Of a stretch of DNA of 64,000 bases, positions 43,896 to 51,860 are shown piece by piece; positions within the stretch are counted from its first letter, which is position 1; each line of letters starts with the position of its first letter. Location of the stretch: NCBI GenBank assembly GCA_049115695.1, contig JAGDZR010000001.1, positions 62,001 through 126,000 on the forward strand, written 5' to 3'. Source of the DNA: JAGDZR01 sp049115695. Lineage in GTDB: Bacteria > Bacteroidota > Bacteroidia > Cytophagales > Cyclobacteriaceae. Under the pieces are notes generated by a model. The model did not search any database and was not told the origin of the DNA. It worked only from the letters and a program-made list of their open reading frames with translations. Position numbers and translations under genes: made by a program.

Positions 43896-44383
43896 CCTTG
43901 AAGATTTAAATCAAAAATATTGAGTAAATCGTTTTCTTGTAGGGTACTGAAAAGTGTTGGGATTTTCTGGAATTGTATCGCTCCCTTCATGTAAAAGGCG
44001 TATGATGATTCCTTATCTCGCAAGACTCCAATCATTTGTGGCTTATTCCCTTCCTTTCCATATAAATACAACGTTTGTGAACCACCAAAAAAAGTGATGT
44101 ACTCTTCAAACCCTTTGGTTTCTGCCTCTTCAATGATGCTGCGAAATCCGATACTCGCAGCACTGTCTAGATTGTACACTAGCAGTTTATCGATTGTTCC
44201 AACTAGTTCGTTGTAGTCAGGGTTATTCTTCAAATTGACCATCCTCAGCGTGCTTGGATAAAAACAGTATTTGTTCTTATGATTGCCTTCGGCAAAGTCT
44301 TTTACAATGGATTCTTGTGCTAGTAGTGGAAATGATGTCCCTACCAGCACAAGTATCATGATTACGTTTTTATTAATTGCCAC
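43886..44383 (-). CDS. DUF4252-like envelope protein (second copy)
   Basis: 165 residues from a GTG at 44383 that overlaps the stop of the first DUF4252 gene; ATG 44359 is an alternative that still keeps a signal-like N-terminus. The signal peptide is VIMILVLVGTSFPLLAQ. The rest shares the DUF4252 layout with the upstream copy: a helix with an acidic patch, FYPSTLRMVNLKNNPDYNELVGTIDKLLVYNLD, and a terminal IFDLN. Function is unknown. Sequence divergence from the first copy suggests different roles. It is translationally coupled to both neighbours. Confidence 0.75.
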   Translation of the reverse strand: MAINKNVIMILVLVGTSFPLLAQESIVKDFAEGNHKNKYCFYPSTLRMVNLKNNPDYNELVGTIDKLLVYNLDSAASIGFRSIIEEAETKGFEEYITFFGGSQTLYLYGKEGNKPQMIGVLRDKESSYAFYMKGAIQFQKIPTLFSTLQENDLLNIFDLNLQGWD

Positions 44384-44906
44384 TTTTCTGACTATTGTCC
44401 AATTGTTGCAATTTATCCAACCCTCCAACATCCATGGACCTGGCGATTTTTGAAATGTTCTTTAGGTCGATGATACCATAAAGGCTCAGTACCACAAAGC
44501 TTTTCTTGCCACCCGCGACCATTATCAATTCTTCAATGATGCCACCTTTTTCTTTAATTGAAAATTGAAAATTTTCCTCGGCATCCATTACCGTCATCAA
44601 TTCATCAAACCCAGCTTTACTCACTTCTGATAAAGCCTGCTTGTATAGCGCCGCGGAATTCGCAACACTATCGCCAACAACCAGCTTCATTCCCTTAAGA
44701 TTTGATACTGCTTCCAGAAACTCTTTTTCTTCATCACTTCCAGCCTCTAGCTCAGTGAATAATGAGAACATTTTGCTGCTGATCGATACTTTCACGAACT
44801 CTTCGTTGTTGGCAAATTGATCAAAATATTTTGATACAATTTCTCCTTGTGCCTGGGCTGATGCTACGGCTACTATCATTCCAATTACTAATACTAACTT
44901 TCTCAT
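44373..44906 (-). CDS. DUF4252-domain envelope protein (first copy)
   Basis: 177 residues with a signal peptide (MRKLVLVIGMIVAVASAQAQ). The DUF4252 pattern is present: FVKVSISSKMFSLF near the N-terminus, a helical middle (NLKGMKLVVGDSV), and ELIMVAGGKKSFVVLSLYGIIDLKNISKIARSM at the C-terminus. The domain is frequent next to ECF sigma factors in Bacteroidota; its function is not established. It starts 2 bases after the anti-sigma gene ends. A mature protein in the periplasm or outer membrane is expected. Confidence 0.85.
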   Translation of the reverse strand: MRKLVLVIGMIVAVASAQAQGEIVSKYFDQFANNEEFVKVSISSKMFSLFTELEAGSDEEKEFLEAVSNLKGMKLVVGDSVANSAALYKQALSEVSKAGFDELMTVMDAEENFQFSIKEKGGIIEELIMVAGGKKSFVVLSLYGIIDLKNISKIARSMDVGGLDKLQQLDNSQKSGN

Positions 44907-44908
44907 CT

Positions 44909-45325
44909 TTAGTCTGTTATAATGTCTTCTGCTTTGTTAATCTTTTTTATTTCACTTGTATACGTGGCACCTTCGTTCATAGAACTACTTACCATCATGA
45001 GCGCTTTTTTTGTGATTTCATAAGCCTCTTGTGGATCTTCAACCATAAACTGCTGGTGCTTATTGGCATCCTGAATGACAAGCGCCGCTACAATGATTCC
45101 AACTGTAATAGTCGCAGCAATGGACAACCATGTTCGTTGCTGAGATTTCCCGGGGTGTTGGAATGATCGTTTTGACACTTTCATTTTACTCAATGTTGCG
45201 AAATACTTGCCTTCATGAGTAAGAGATGGATTTTGCTGATAATATTGGATGATTTCCAATTCCTCATCTTGCGAGGTATTGCCTTCCCAATACTTACTTT
45301 TCAGTTCCTCAATTCGCGATTCCAT
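44909..45325 (-). CDS. Probable anti-sigma factor, single-pass membrane protein
   Basis: 138 residues from ATG 45325 (or ATG 45331). The cytoplasmic N-terminus has SKYWEGNTSQDEELEIIQYYQQNP, a pattern I associate with Bacteroidota anti-sigma proteins. One membrane helix (TWLSIAATITVGIIVAALVI) leads to a periplasmic tail of about 50 residues (EDPQEAYEITKKALMMVSSSMNEGATYTSEIKKI). It overlaps the sigma gene by 17 bases. It would hold the sigma factor at the membrane until an envelope signal is received. No zinc-binding HxxxCxxC is present. Confidence 0.75.
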   Translation of the reverse strand: MESRIEELKSKYWEGNTSQDEELEIIQYYQQNPSLTHEGKYFATLSKMKVSKRSFQHPGKSQQRTWLSIAATITVGIIVAALVIQDANKHQQFMVEDPQEAYEITKKALMMVSSSMNEGATYTSEIKKINKAEDIITD

Positions 45326-45812
45326 AAGCATCCAATTGTTGTAGTGAATTCCGAACGTGATTTCGAGCTCTATGAATGCATACCTTGACATCATCAATGC
45401 TGATTGTAAGAACCTCCGCTATTTCCTGGTAGCTTAATTCTTCAACTTCTCGAAGGTGATACACCTCTTGCTGTTTTTTAGGAAGTTGATCCAGGGAGGA
45501 GGCAAGCCATTTTAATTGATCATCCATGATGAGTTGGCTGTCTGTGTTCATATTAGTCGTTTTCTCATGTTCAGGTCCTAATACTGTGTACCTGTTTAGT
45601 TTCACCCAGTCCAAACACTGGTTCCGTACGATTCTCATTGCCCAGGCTTCATAGTTCTGAACATCCTGGAGAATGGATCGTTTTTGCCAAATTTTGGCCA
45701 GACATTCCTGAACTACATCTCCTGCGGCATCTGGATCTTTTAAAATCGAAATCGCATACCGAAACATTTTCGGTGATGCAGGCATGATATGTTGATCAAA
45801 AATTCTGGACAT
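45309..45812 (-). CDS. ECF-type RNA polymerase sigma factor
   Basis: 167 residues with sigma region 2 (MFRYAISILKDPDAAGDVVQECLAKIWQKR, then YEAWAMRIVRNQCLDW) and region 4 (LPKKQQEVYHLREVEELSYQEIAEVLTISIDDVKVCIHRARNHVR). It is the first gene of a six-gene leftward operon that continues with an anti-sigma factor, two DUF4252 proteins and an ABC transporter. Such operons usually control themselves and respond to envelope conditions; the signal is unknown. Confidence 0.94.
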   Translation of the reverse strand: MSRIFDQHIMPASPKMFRYAISILKDPDAAGDVVQECLAKIWQKRSILQDVQNYEAWAMRIVRNQCLDWVKLNRYTVLGPEHEKTTNMNTDSQLIMDDQLKWLASSLDQLPKKQQEVYHLREVEELSYQEIAEVLTISIDDVKVCIHRARNHVRNSLQQLDAYGIAN

Positions 45813-45894
45813 TTCGATGGGAAGACGACCTGATAGTGGGTTTGTTACAACCTATCGAAAAAAAAGTGAAATAATTCGAAGAAACGGCTAAATA

Positions 45895-46335
45895 TTAAAG
45901 CCGATCCCATGGGATGCTGATTAACATGAGCACTAAAGCAGCCCCGAAAAAGATCAATTGCATTCTAAACTTGCGTGCATCTTCAGTAGATTTTTTGGCT
46001 TTTGATCTGCCAATAGTAGCCAAAACGGCAACTAAAATCATGATGAATATATGTTCTACAGCATATTCACGCAGGTCGCTGTTTTTCATGGCGGCACCAA
46101 AATCCTTAAAAGCCGCTTTGGTTATGGGGCTCAAGAAAATGTAAAGTACCAGTCCTACTAGCAATTGCAAATGCATGGTGCCTGCAAAAGAAGCCCCAAG
46201 TATATTGTCCAATTTGCCAAAGGGCTTGTCTTGGGTCACGCCAATGATAGACTTAACTATTGCAGCCACTGCGATCAATAGAATCAGCCATCTAAGGCCT
46301 GAGTGTAAGTGTAGGAAAAAAGTATAGGTGTTCAT
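45895..46335 (-). CDS. Four-helix membrane protein of unknown function
   Basis: 146 residues with four predicted membrane helices. His residues lie near the ends of helices: HLHSGLRW at the N-terminus, MHLQLLVG in helix 2 and EHIFIMILVAV in helix 3. The spaced histidines recall small cytochrome b- or CopD-like membrane proteins, but no certain heme ligands can be assigned. The N-terminus MNTYTFFLHLHSGLRWLIL is distinctive. It lies alone between the sigma gene and the VOC gene and shows no clear operon membership. Confidence 0.75.
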   Translation of the reverse strand: MNTYTFFLHLHSGLRWLILLIAVAAIVKSIIGVTQDKPFGKLDNILGASFAGTMHLQLLVGLVLYIFLSPITKAAFKDFGAAMKNSDLREYAVEHIFIMILVAVLATIGRSKAKKSTEDARKFRMQLIFFGAALVLMLISIPWDRL

Positions 46336-46433
46336 TGAGTAGTAAAGATTAAGATTGGCTAAGTTAACAGATGCTAATTATTTGTAAATGATGCGTCATC
46401 TAAAACTGCGAGAACTTATATAATTAAATTGTT

Positions 46434-46859
46434 ATGGCTGAAAAAAGAGTAACCGGAATCGGAGGCGTTTTTATCAAGTGCCAGGATCCTGAAAATGTAA
46501 AGAAGTGGTATGACAATCATCTTGGTCTGAAAACAGATCAATATGGTGCTATGTTTGAATTTCGAAAAGTCTCAACTGATGAGCATGCCTATTTACAGTG
46601 GAGTGTCTTTAAGCAGGATAGTGATTATTTCGACCCTTCGACCAAAGGTTTTATGATCAACTATCGTGTTGATAATATCAGAGGGTTGGTTGACAAGCTA
46701 AAGGCTGAAGGGGTAACAGTTCTGGATGAAATAGAGGAGTTTGATTATGGAAAGTTTGTCCATATTCTTGATCCTGAGGGGAATAAAATTGAACTATGGG
46801 AGCCAGTCGATAAAGTTTTTAAAGAGGGAGGATATGCCGAACATACGGTCCATGACTAA
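46434..46859 (+). CDS. VOC (glyoxalase/bleomycin-resistance-like) family protein
   Basis: 141 residues forming paired beta-alpha-beta-beta-beta units: GGVFIKCQDPENVKKWYDNHLGL at the start and the metal-site-type FVHILDPEGNKIELWEP near the end. Members bind a divalent metal and catalyse isomerisation, ring cleavage or resistance functions; the substrate cannot be predicted. An intrinsic-terminator-like stem follows. Confidence 0.88.
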   Translation: MAEKRVTGIGGVFIKCQDPENVKKWYDNHLGLKTDQYGAMFEFRKVSTDEHAYLQWSVFKQDSDYFDPSTKGFMINYRVDNIRGLVDKLKAEGVTVLDEIEEFDYGKFVHILDPEGNKIELWEPVDKVFKEGGYAEHTVHD

Positions 46860-46868
46860 ATACCTATA

Positions 46869-46888
46869 GGGGGCCAATTAAGGCCCCT
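46869..46888 (+). terminator. Probable intrinsic terminator after the VOC gene
   Basis: GGGGCC and GGCCCC form a strong stem (46869-46875 with 46882-46888) around the loop AATTAA, 9 bases after the VOC stop. The T-run (ATTTTTATT) comes about 10 bases later, which is weaker than usual. Confidence 0.5.
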
Positions 46889-46919
46889 CAATCATGATTT
46901 TTATTAAACCTTAGGAGTT

Positions 46920-47828
46920 TCAAAGATTGTTATTGACATATTTGATCACTTCCTGGTGGGCAATGATTTTGTAGTGCCCCATTCCCTTTGTTTGAACAAA
47001 GGATGCTTCCGGATACGCCTCAATCATTTCTTTTCCGCGTATCATTGGAACGGTGGTGTCATCTTCATCATATATGAAGTGAATGTCCATGTTCGAGATC
47101 TTATTTTGTTTGTCACGTAAATCGAAATAGTCTATGGACTGATGATATCGTTCTTCGACCATACCACACATGGTTTGGTAGATCTCCTTTTTGTAACCCA
47201 AATCTTTGATGATGTCCTTAAAGAAGTATCTTATATGCGAGGGAGCCGCGATCATAAAGAATTTTTCAGGTTGGAATTCCTTAGAAAGCTCACTTAGCAT
47301 TATACCAGCAGCCATTCCACCAATTGAGTATCCAATTACAGCGTGGTAGGGTCCGTTGCTCATGAAATACATCTTGAGTAGGTCACGAAACTCAGGGAGA
47401 GCAGAATGTCGACCCTGTGAATTACCATGCGCTTTCATGTCTATGCCTTCCACACAGTAGCCATTATCCACGAGATATTCAATCATTCTGCGGAAATCTG
47501 CAATTTTTGAATTCCAACCATGACTCAAAAGAATCCTTGGACCGTTATCCCCCCATCGGTAAGTGGCAATGTCATAGCCCAAATAATTGAAGGATCCCTT
47601 TTTGGCCTTGTCCATAATGGCTTTCTGGTGATCAGTAAATCTTGGTTGACCAGGTTTGGTAAAATGATGCCACACAATCTCTGTTGTTTTCCTGGGGCTC
47701 ACATATTGCAAAACACCTAAACCTTTTTTCATGAGCTCAATTTTCCAATTGGACTTAGGGGCTCTTTCAAGTGGTCTGGACTGGTCGATTTTACCAGCAT
47801 CGATAAATGTAGTCTTATGAGATACCAT
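46920..47828 (-). CDS. Alpha/beta-hydrolase
   Basis: 302 residues. The nucleophile elbow is GYSIGG, the oxyanion strand is ILLSHGWNS, and the later acid and His regions are FIYDEDDTTVP and GMGHYKIIAHQE. An N-terminal region of about 60 residues has no clear domain. The enzyme is probably a cytoplasmic esterase or lipase-like hydrolase, with unknown substrate. It starts 8 bases after the TetR gene and so shares its transcript and operator control. Confidence 0.88.
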   Translation of the reverse strand: MVSHKTTFIDAGKIDQSRPLERAPKSNWKIELMKKGLGVLQYVSPRKTTEIVWHHFTKPGQPRFTDHQKAIMDKAKKGSFNYLGYDIATYRWGDNGPRILLSHGWNSKIADFRRMIEYLVDNGYCVEGIDMKAHGNSQGRHSALPEFRDLLKMYFMSNGPYHAVIGYSIGGMAAGIMLSELSKEFQPEKFFMIAAPSHIRYFFKDIIKDLGYKKEIYQTMCGMVEERYHQSIDYFDLRDKQNKISNMDIHFIYDEDDTTVPMIRGKEMIEAYPEASFVQTKGMGHYKIIAHQEVIKYVNNNL

Positions 47829-47836
47829 ATGGTATA

Positions 47837-48430
47837 TTATTTAATCGTGAGTGCTTTGATTTGAGATTCTAATACTTTGCGAATCATCTGATAAGTAGTT
47901 TTATCACCTTCTACTCTTGAGATGAGAATAGCTCCTTCAATGGACGCATAAAAAAAAGTGGCAAACTCATCGACTTTGACGGCAGAGGACAGTTGCTTTT
48001 CCTTGATCCCGCGATACATAATTTTCTGTATGCTTTCTTTTAAAATCCCAATTACCCTTACAACTCGTGCTCTTAGTAGGGGGTAATTATCATCCGCTTC
48101 GACAGACGTGTTAATCAATGGGCAACCACCTTCAATTACTGGATTAAGGATGTATTCCTCATGATAATCCATTATTGCCTTAAGTTTTAATGGGGCTGTA
48201 GGTTGTGCTCTGATTCTTGCCGCTAGAATTTTTATTACTTTATCAGCAGCATACTCGAACGCGGCTACTGCAACAGCATCTTTGTTTTCAAAATTGCCAT
48301 AGATGGCACCTTTGGTAATGCCCGTGGCTTTGGTGATATCTGATATAGAGGTTGTTCTGTAACCTTTGGTGTTAAATATTGGAAACGCCTTTGAAATAAT
48401 TAGATCGCGAGTGCTTTGTGAATTCCCCAT
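47837..48430 (-). CDS. TetR-family transcriptional regulator
   Basis: 197 residues. The N-terminal helix-turn-helix is RTTSISDITKATGITKGAIYGNFENKDAV; the rest is a helical ligand-binding domain with IEGGCPLINTSVEAD. The 20-bp palindrome directly upstream is an excellent autoregulatory operator. It probably represses itself and the coupled hydrolase until a small ligand binds. A substrate or product of the hydrolase is a candidate ligand, which is inference. Confidence 0.93.
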   Translation of the reverse strand: MGNSQSTRDLIISKAFPIFNTKGYRTTSISDITKATGITKGAIYGNFENKDAVAVAAFEYAADKVIKILAARIRAQPTAPLKLKAIMDYHEEYILNPVIEGGCPLINTSVEADDNYPLLRARVVRVIGILKESIQKIMYRGIKEKQLSSAVKVDEFATFFYASIEGAILISRVEGDKTTYQMIRKVLESQIKALTIK

Positions 48431-48434
48431 GTTG

Positions 48435-48465
48435 CAAATATACCGATCGGTATATTAATTTCAAA
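48435..48465 (-). promoter_or_regulatory. TetR-hydrolase promoter (near-consensus)
   Basis: On the minus strand TTTG (48465-48462), a 19-base spacer, then TATATTTG (48442-48435) match the Bacteroidota TTTG-N19-TAnnTTTG consensus exactly. The ATG begins only 4 bases after the -7 element, so the mRNA is predicted to be leaderless or nearly so. Confidence 0.65.
48437..48456. promoter_or_regulatory. TetR operator palindrome
   Basis: A perfect 20-bp palindrome, with half site AATATACCGA and its reverse complement TCGGTATATT. It overlaps the -7 element and spacer of the promoter above, so TetR binding there would occlude RNA polymerase. The ACCGATCGGT-type core resembles operators of many TetR repressors. 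Confidence 0.8.
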
Positions 48466-48554
48466 ATTCCTGATTTATATTTTTTGGAATCCTAATGAGC
48501 GTCATAGTTTAACACTAATGTGTCATTTAGCTTATGACTCGTAAATAGTTGGCT

Positions 48555-49241
48555 ATGAAAATAGATTTAAAAAATTACATGGAGAACAGGGACCAGCTGG
48601 TTAATCTCAGTCGAGAACCAGGACCTGTAGTTTGTATTTCAAGGTCATTTGGTTGTCACGCAACTCCGATTGTCAATCAGCTCATTACGCAAATTAATCA
48701 TGCAGTTGAGCATAATGAAAATTCTAAGCATTGGAGGTATGTCTCAAAGGAGATATTGGAAGAAGGGGCTCATTTGCTGGGAATTGATCCAAAGAAAGTT
48801 GAACAAAAGGTAGAGGCCAATCCTGGTTCTTTGAATGACGTTTTTTCATCTCTATCTCATCATTACAATCTTAGTAACAAGTTAGTTGTACAAACGGTTA
48901 GGGAGGTAGTTGAGGCTTATATAAGGGAAGGCAATGTGATTGTAGTAGGAAGAGGTGGGAGCTCTTTGACACAGCAAGTTCCAAATGCTTTACATATTCG
49001 GCTTGATGCACCGATTGGATGGCGGGCGGATCAGGTATCGCTAAGGAGAGGCATGTCTGAGACTGATGCTATAGAATTGATCGAGAAAATGGATCATAAA
49101 AGGATTCTTTGGGCAGAGCACCTCTCTGATCTCACATTTGATGAGTCGCTCTTTGACCTGATTCTGAATCGCAAAACACTTTCTGATCTCGAAATTGTCG
49201 ACATCATTTTCAATATGATGAAGGGAAGAAAAATGATTTAA
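48555..49241 (+). CDS. Cytidylate-kinase-like family protein
   Basis: 228 residues from ATG 48555. It has a P-loop-like N-terminal segment PVVCISRSFGCHA (the classical GxxGxGK is not kept), ILEEGAHLLGI, VIVVGRGGSSL and NALHIRLDAP, which match the cytidylate kinase-like family rather than true Cmk. These proteins may phosphorylate a nucleoside or another small molecule, but the substrate is not known. It is divergent from the TetR gene; the intervening 124 bases include the TetR operator. Confidence 0.72.
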   Translation: MKIDLKNYMENRDQLVNLSREPGPVVCISRSFGCHATPIVNQLITQINHAVEHNENSKHWRYVSKEILEEGAHLLGIDPKKVEQKVEANPGSLNDVFSSLSHHYNLSNKLVVQTVREVVEAYIREGNVIVVGRGGSSLTQQVPNALHIRLDAPIGWRADQVSLRRGMSETDAIELIEKMDHKRILWAEHLSDLTFDESLFDLILNRKTLSDLEIVDIIFNMMKGRKMI

Positions 49242-49242
49242 T

Positions 49243-49620
49243 TCAGAATCGCAGGTTCAATTTGTTCCTTAATACCAACGGAAGTCCAAGTATTACTCTG
49301 ATGAGTAGTGCATGAAGAGCAAGCGCCCCAACTACGTATTTAACATATCTGATGTTGATCAAATCAAAGTAAGGCGCAATAGTAAGCCAGGACTCCTGCA
49401 CGAACTGAGTCTGCCAGAGGCTACTAAGAACTACTACCCAACCTGTGACAAGTCCTAGAATGATCAAGAGGATTTGATTGACATTCACTTCGTTATTGAG
49501 TCTTACCTGCTCCAGATAGATTTTTTTCATCAGCTTATCCGTGAAATTTGAGCTTGACTGAATATTAGCCTGCTGGCTTAAAATTTTCTTGATCGATTCG
49601 TCTAAATCCACATCTTTCAT
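49243..49620 (-). CDS. Small two-helix membrane protein coupled to an ECF sigma factor
   Basis: 125 residues. A polar N-terminal half (DESIKKILSQQANIQSSSNFTDKLMKKIY) is followed by two hydrophobic segments, ILLIILGLVTGWVVVLSSLW and YVVGALALHALLIRVILGLPLVL. It overlaps the sigma gene by 4 bases (ATGA-type). Position and layout suggest an anti-sigma factor whose N-terminus binds the sigma protein, but there is no recognised domain. It ends one base away from the convergent kinase-like gene. Confidence 0.7.
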   Translation of the reverse strand: MKDVDLDESIKKILSQQANIQSSSNFTDKLMKKIYLEQVRLNNEVNVNQILLIILGLVTGWVVVLSSLWQTQFVQESWLTIAPYFDLINIRYVKYVVGALALHALLIRVILGLPLVLRNKLNLRF

Positions 49621-50174
49621 GATAACTTCAACGTTTCTTTTCCCAATATCTTTTCCAGATCATTCCTTAGTTTAATTCTAACTCTTGATATTTTCTTTCT
49701 CACTGCGGCATGAGAAGAACCAACGATATGACCAATTTCTTTCATGTCCTTGCCTTCCAGATAATGCAATTGGATAATCAGACTTTCATCATTGGCAAGT
49801 TCATTCATGGCCTTCTTTAGTAATTCCAACTCGCCTTTGGGATCTATGGTTCCCGTATCCTCAGTCGACACTGATGACGCCTGCTGAATATCAACAGTTT
49901 GTACCTTCTTTTTGCGGGTCCGGTCTATTGACATATTATAGACAATCCGATATAACCAGGTAGAAAAGGCAGCCTCTTTTTTAAATTTCTTCAAAGATCC
50001 AAAGGCTTTAACAAAACTGTCTTGTACGACATCTTCAGCATCTTCAATATTCTTCAATATTTGAAAAGCAAGTCTTAGGGAATGATCTTTATATTTATCT
50101 ACCAACCACCGATATGCCTCAGTATCGCCACTGAGGGTTTGATCGATGTAGTAGTAATCTTCCTTTTCGTGCAT
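49617..50174 (-). CDS. ECF-type RNA polymerase sigma factor (second)
   Basis: 185 residues with sigma region 2 (SLRLAFQILKNIEDAEDVVQDSFVKAFGSLKKF, FSTWLYRIVYNMSIDRTRKKK) and region 4 (LPK-less but clear DESLIIQLHYLEGKDMKEIGHIVGSSHAAVRKKISRVRIKLR). A linker rich in Ser/Thr and Asp separates them. It lies 18 bases after a TM2-type gene and overlaps the small membrane protein gene downstream by 4 bases. Confidence 0.94.
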   Translation of the reverse strand: MHEKEDYYYIDQTLSGDTEAYRWLVDKYKDHSLRLAFQILKNIEDAEDVVQDSFVKAFGSLKKFKKEAAFSTWLYRIVYNMSIDRTRKKKVQTVDIQQASSVSTEDTGTIDPKGELELLKKAMNELANDESLIIQLHYLEGKDMKEIGHIVGSSHAAVRKKISRVRIKLRNDLEKILGKETLKLS

Positions 50175-50192
50175 TTCAGTTATTCGCTGACA

Positions 50193-50564
50193 TTACTGAT
50201 TTTTACCGCCACCAATCACCGCAATGATATTCTGAGCGATTTTAACATTGTATTCCAGAGTCATTTCCTTGTATTTAATCAGGTCAATGATCGATCCAAT
50301 AAAACACAATCCTACTGTAAAGAGAAAAAGTAATCCCATTCCTATCTGATTTAAATAGAAACGCTGAATCCCGGGAATTACTAACAATCCAACAAGACTC
50401 AGTATCAGAATCGTTTGCTGATCTTTGCGCTGGACTCGATAAATACCAGCAAAAGTTTCCATTGTGTCATCATCCATATCTTTGGTCAGACCTTGGATAT
50501 AGTTCATTTCCTGCATGTCCATATTGGCCAACTCCGGAAAAAGTTTATACATTCTGTTGTTCAT
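50193..50564 (-). CDS. TM2-type small membrane protein
   Basis: 123 residues. A polar, acidic N-terminus (FPELANMDMQEMNYIQGLTKDMDDDTMETFAGIYRVQRKD) precedes two membrane helices (LILSLVGLLVIPGIQRFYLN and GLLFLFTVGLCFIGSIIDLI) that form a TM2-like hairpin with the FYLNQIGMGL turn. TM2 proteins have no settled role. It overlaps the DUF2752 gene by 4 bases (ATGA). TM2 and DUF2752 genes commonly sit together in Bacteroidota. Confidence 0.82.
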   Translation of the reverse strand: MNNRMYKLFPELANMDMQEMNYIQGLTKDMDDDTMETFAGIYRVQRKDQQTILILSLVGLLVIPGIQRFYLNQIGMGLLFLFTVGLCFIGSIIDLIKYKEMTLEYNVKIAQNIIAVIGGGKNQ

Positions 50565-50863
50565 AGTCCTATTTTTTTAATGGCTGTTTTACTCAGTGTA
50601 TATATTCTAAAAATCAACATCACCAATGCAAACCCTCCCAGTGGGTGCATCTCAAATGATTCTTGTAACATCCCATTGAAAAGAAACGTGATGGATCGAC
50701 CCAGTCCACATCCAGGGCACCAATCAAATCCCAAACTTGCAATGGGGCATAGTGTAAAGTGCTGATGATGAGATGGTTCCGCCAACGCTAAAATCAAGAG
50801 ACCCATTACCCAGGCCATCAACTCGATATCCAAAACTTGTTTCAAAGAAAATCTACTGATCAT
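50561..50863 (-). CDS. DUF2752 membrane protein
   Basis: 100 residues from ATG 50863; the earlier in-frame TTG gives a poorer N-terminus. The DUF2752 hallmark is CPIASLGFDWCPGCGLGRS, with two membrane helices around it. The Cys-rich CPGCG loop may bind metal or form disulfides. Function is unknown. It is the first gene of a short leftward run with the TM2 protein and the second ECF sigma unit. Confidence 0.82.
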   Translation of the reverse strand: MISRFSLKQVLDIELMAWVMGLLILALAEPSHHQHFTLCPIASLGFDWCPGCGLGRSITFLFNGMLQESFEMHPLGGFALVMLIFRIYTLSKTAIKKIGL

Positions 50864-50918
50864 TATCTTGAAGATTTGTTCATTGGACGAGTAATTCAAG
50901 CAAGTGTGACAAATTATG

Positions 50919-51746
50919 TCATGCTTTTCTAATTTGTAAGATTTCCTTTGGAATTCCTTTGTACCCCGTTTTTCGCATCAGTATTTTGAAGAGCCTTGGA
51001 AACCACTGATTGAAAAAGATAGAAATGGCCATCATTCTTGGAATGATGGTGGTTTTTTTAGGATGTTCAACGACTTTGATAATATGATCTGCAACCTCAG
51101 AGGTAGACAAGGTTTTCATTATGCCCGTTGCGATTTTTGGAATTCGGTTTTCACTGATTGGATTTACAGAGAAATATGGCGAGTCAACTTTCCCAGATAC
51201 AATAGAGGAAACCAGAATGTTGGTTGATTTGAAGTCTTCATACAAACCTTCGGAAAACCCTCTTAATGCCCATCTTGTAGATAAATAACCGAGTGCGCCT
51301 GGGAAACTGAAATAGGAGGCTGCTGAATTGATGGTGATGATATGGCCTGAATTGCGTCGTACCAAGTCATTTAAATATGCCTTGACAATGTATACTGTTG
51401 AAAAATATGGTGTAGACATCATCTTGTCAAACTCTTCCATTTCTGTTTGAAATATTGACGTCCAGTTCCCAGCGCCTGCACTGAGTATCAGTATGTCTGG
51501 AACTCCGATTTCCTGTTTAATTTGATTTGAAACAGTTTTAACCTCTTCGGCTTTCGTCAGATCGCAAGGATAGGTGTAGGCAATGCCTTTTGAAGCTTTG
51601 ATGTCGGAAGAAATATTTTCCAGTTTATCTATACTTCGTGCTTGAAGAATCACTTTTGCACCAAGTATAGCAAGCTTTTTAGCTGTAGCTTCACCAATGC
51701 CGCTGGACGCTCCTGTTATTAAAATAAGCTTTCCGTCGATGCTCAT
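50919..51746 (-). CDS. Short-chain dehydrogenase/reductase (SDR)
   Basis: 275 residues from ATG 51746 (MSIDGKLILITGASSGIGEAT). The Rossmann glycine motif GASSGIG is near the N-terminus. NNAG is replaced by LSAGAGN, and the catalytic Ser and YxxxK are seen as INSAASYFSFPGALGYLSTRW. In the last of these the Tyr is followed by LSTR, so the usual Lys at Tyr+4 is Arg, an atypical feature. A C-terminal hydrophobic extension (MAISIFFNQWFPRLFKILMRK) could be membrane-associated. The substrate is unknown. Confidence 0.85.
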   Translation of the reverse strand: MSIDGKLILITGASSGIGEATAKKLAILGAKVILQARSIDKLENISSDIKASKGIAYTYPCDLTKAEEVKTVSNQIKQEIGVPDILILSAGAGNWTSIFQTEMEEFDKMMSTPYFSTVYIVKAYLNDLVRRNSGHIITINSAASYFSFPGALGYLSTRWALRGFSEGLYEDFKSTNILVSSIVSGKVDSPYFSVNPISENRIPKIATGIMKTLSTSEVADHIIKVVEHPKKTTIIPRMMAISIFFNQWFPRLFKILMRKTGYKGIPKEILQIRKA

Positions 51747-51860
51747 AGAGAGAGAATGGTTTGCGCGCAAAACTAGGTTGATTTTTTATGTTATTGAGTT
51801 TCATCAGTGCAATAACAGAAATTGTTGGTTAAGAGCATTTTTCACCTTTATTTTGGAAGC

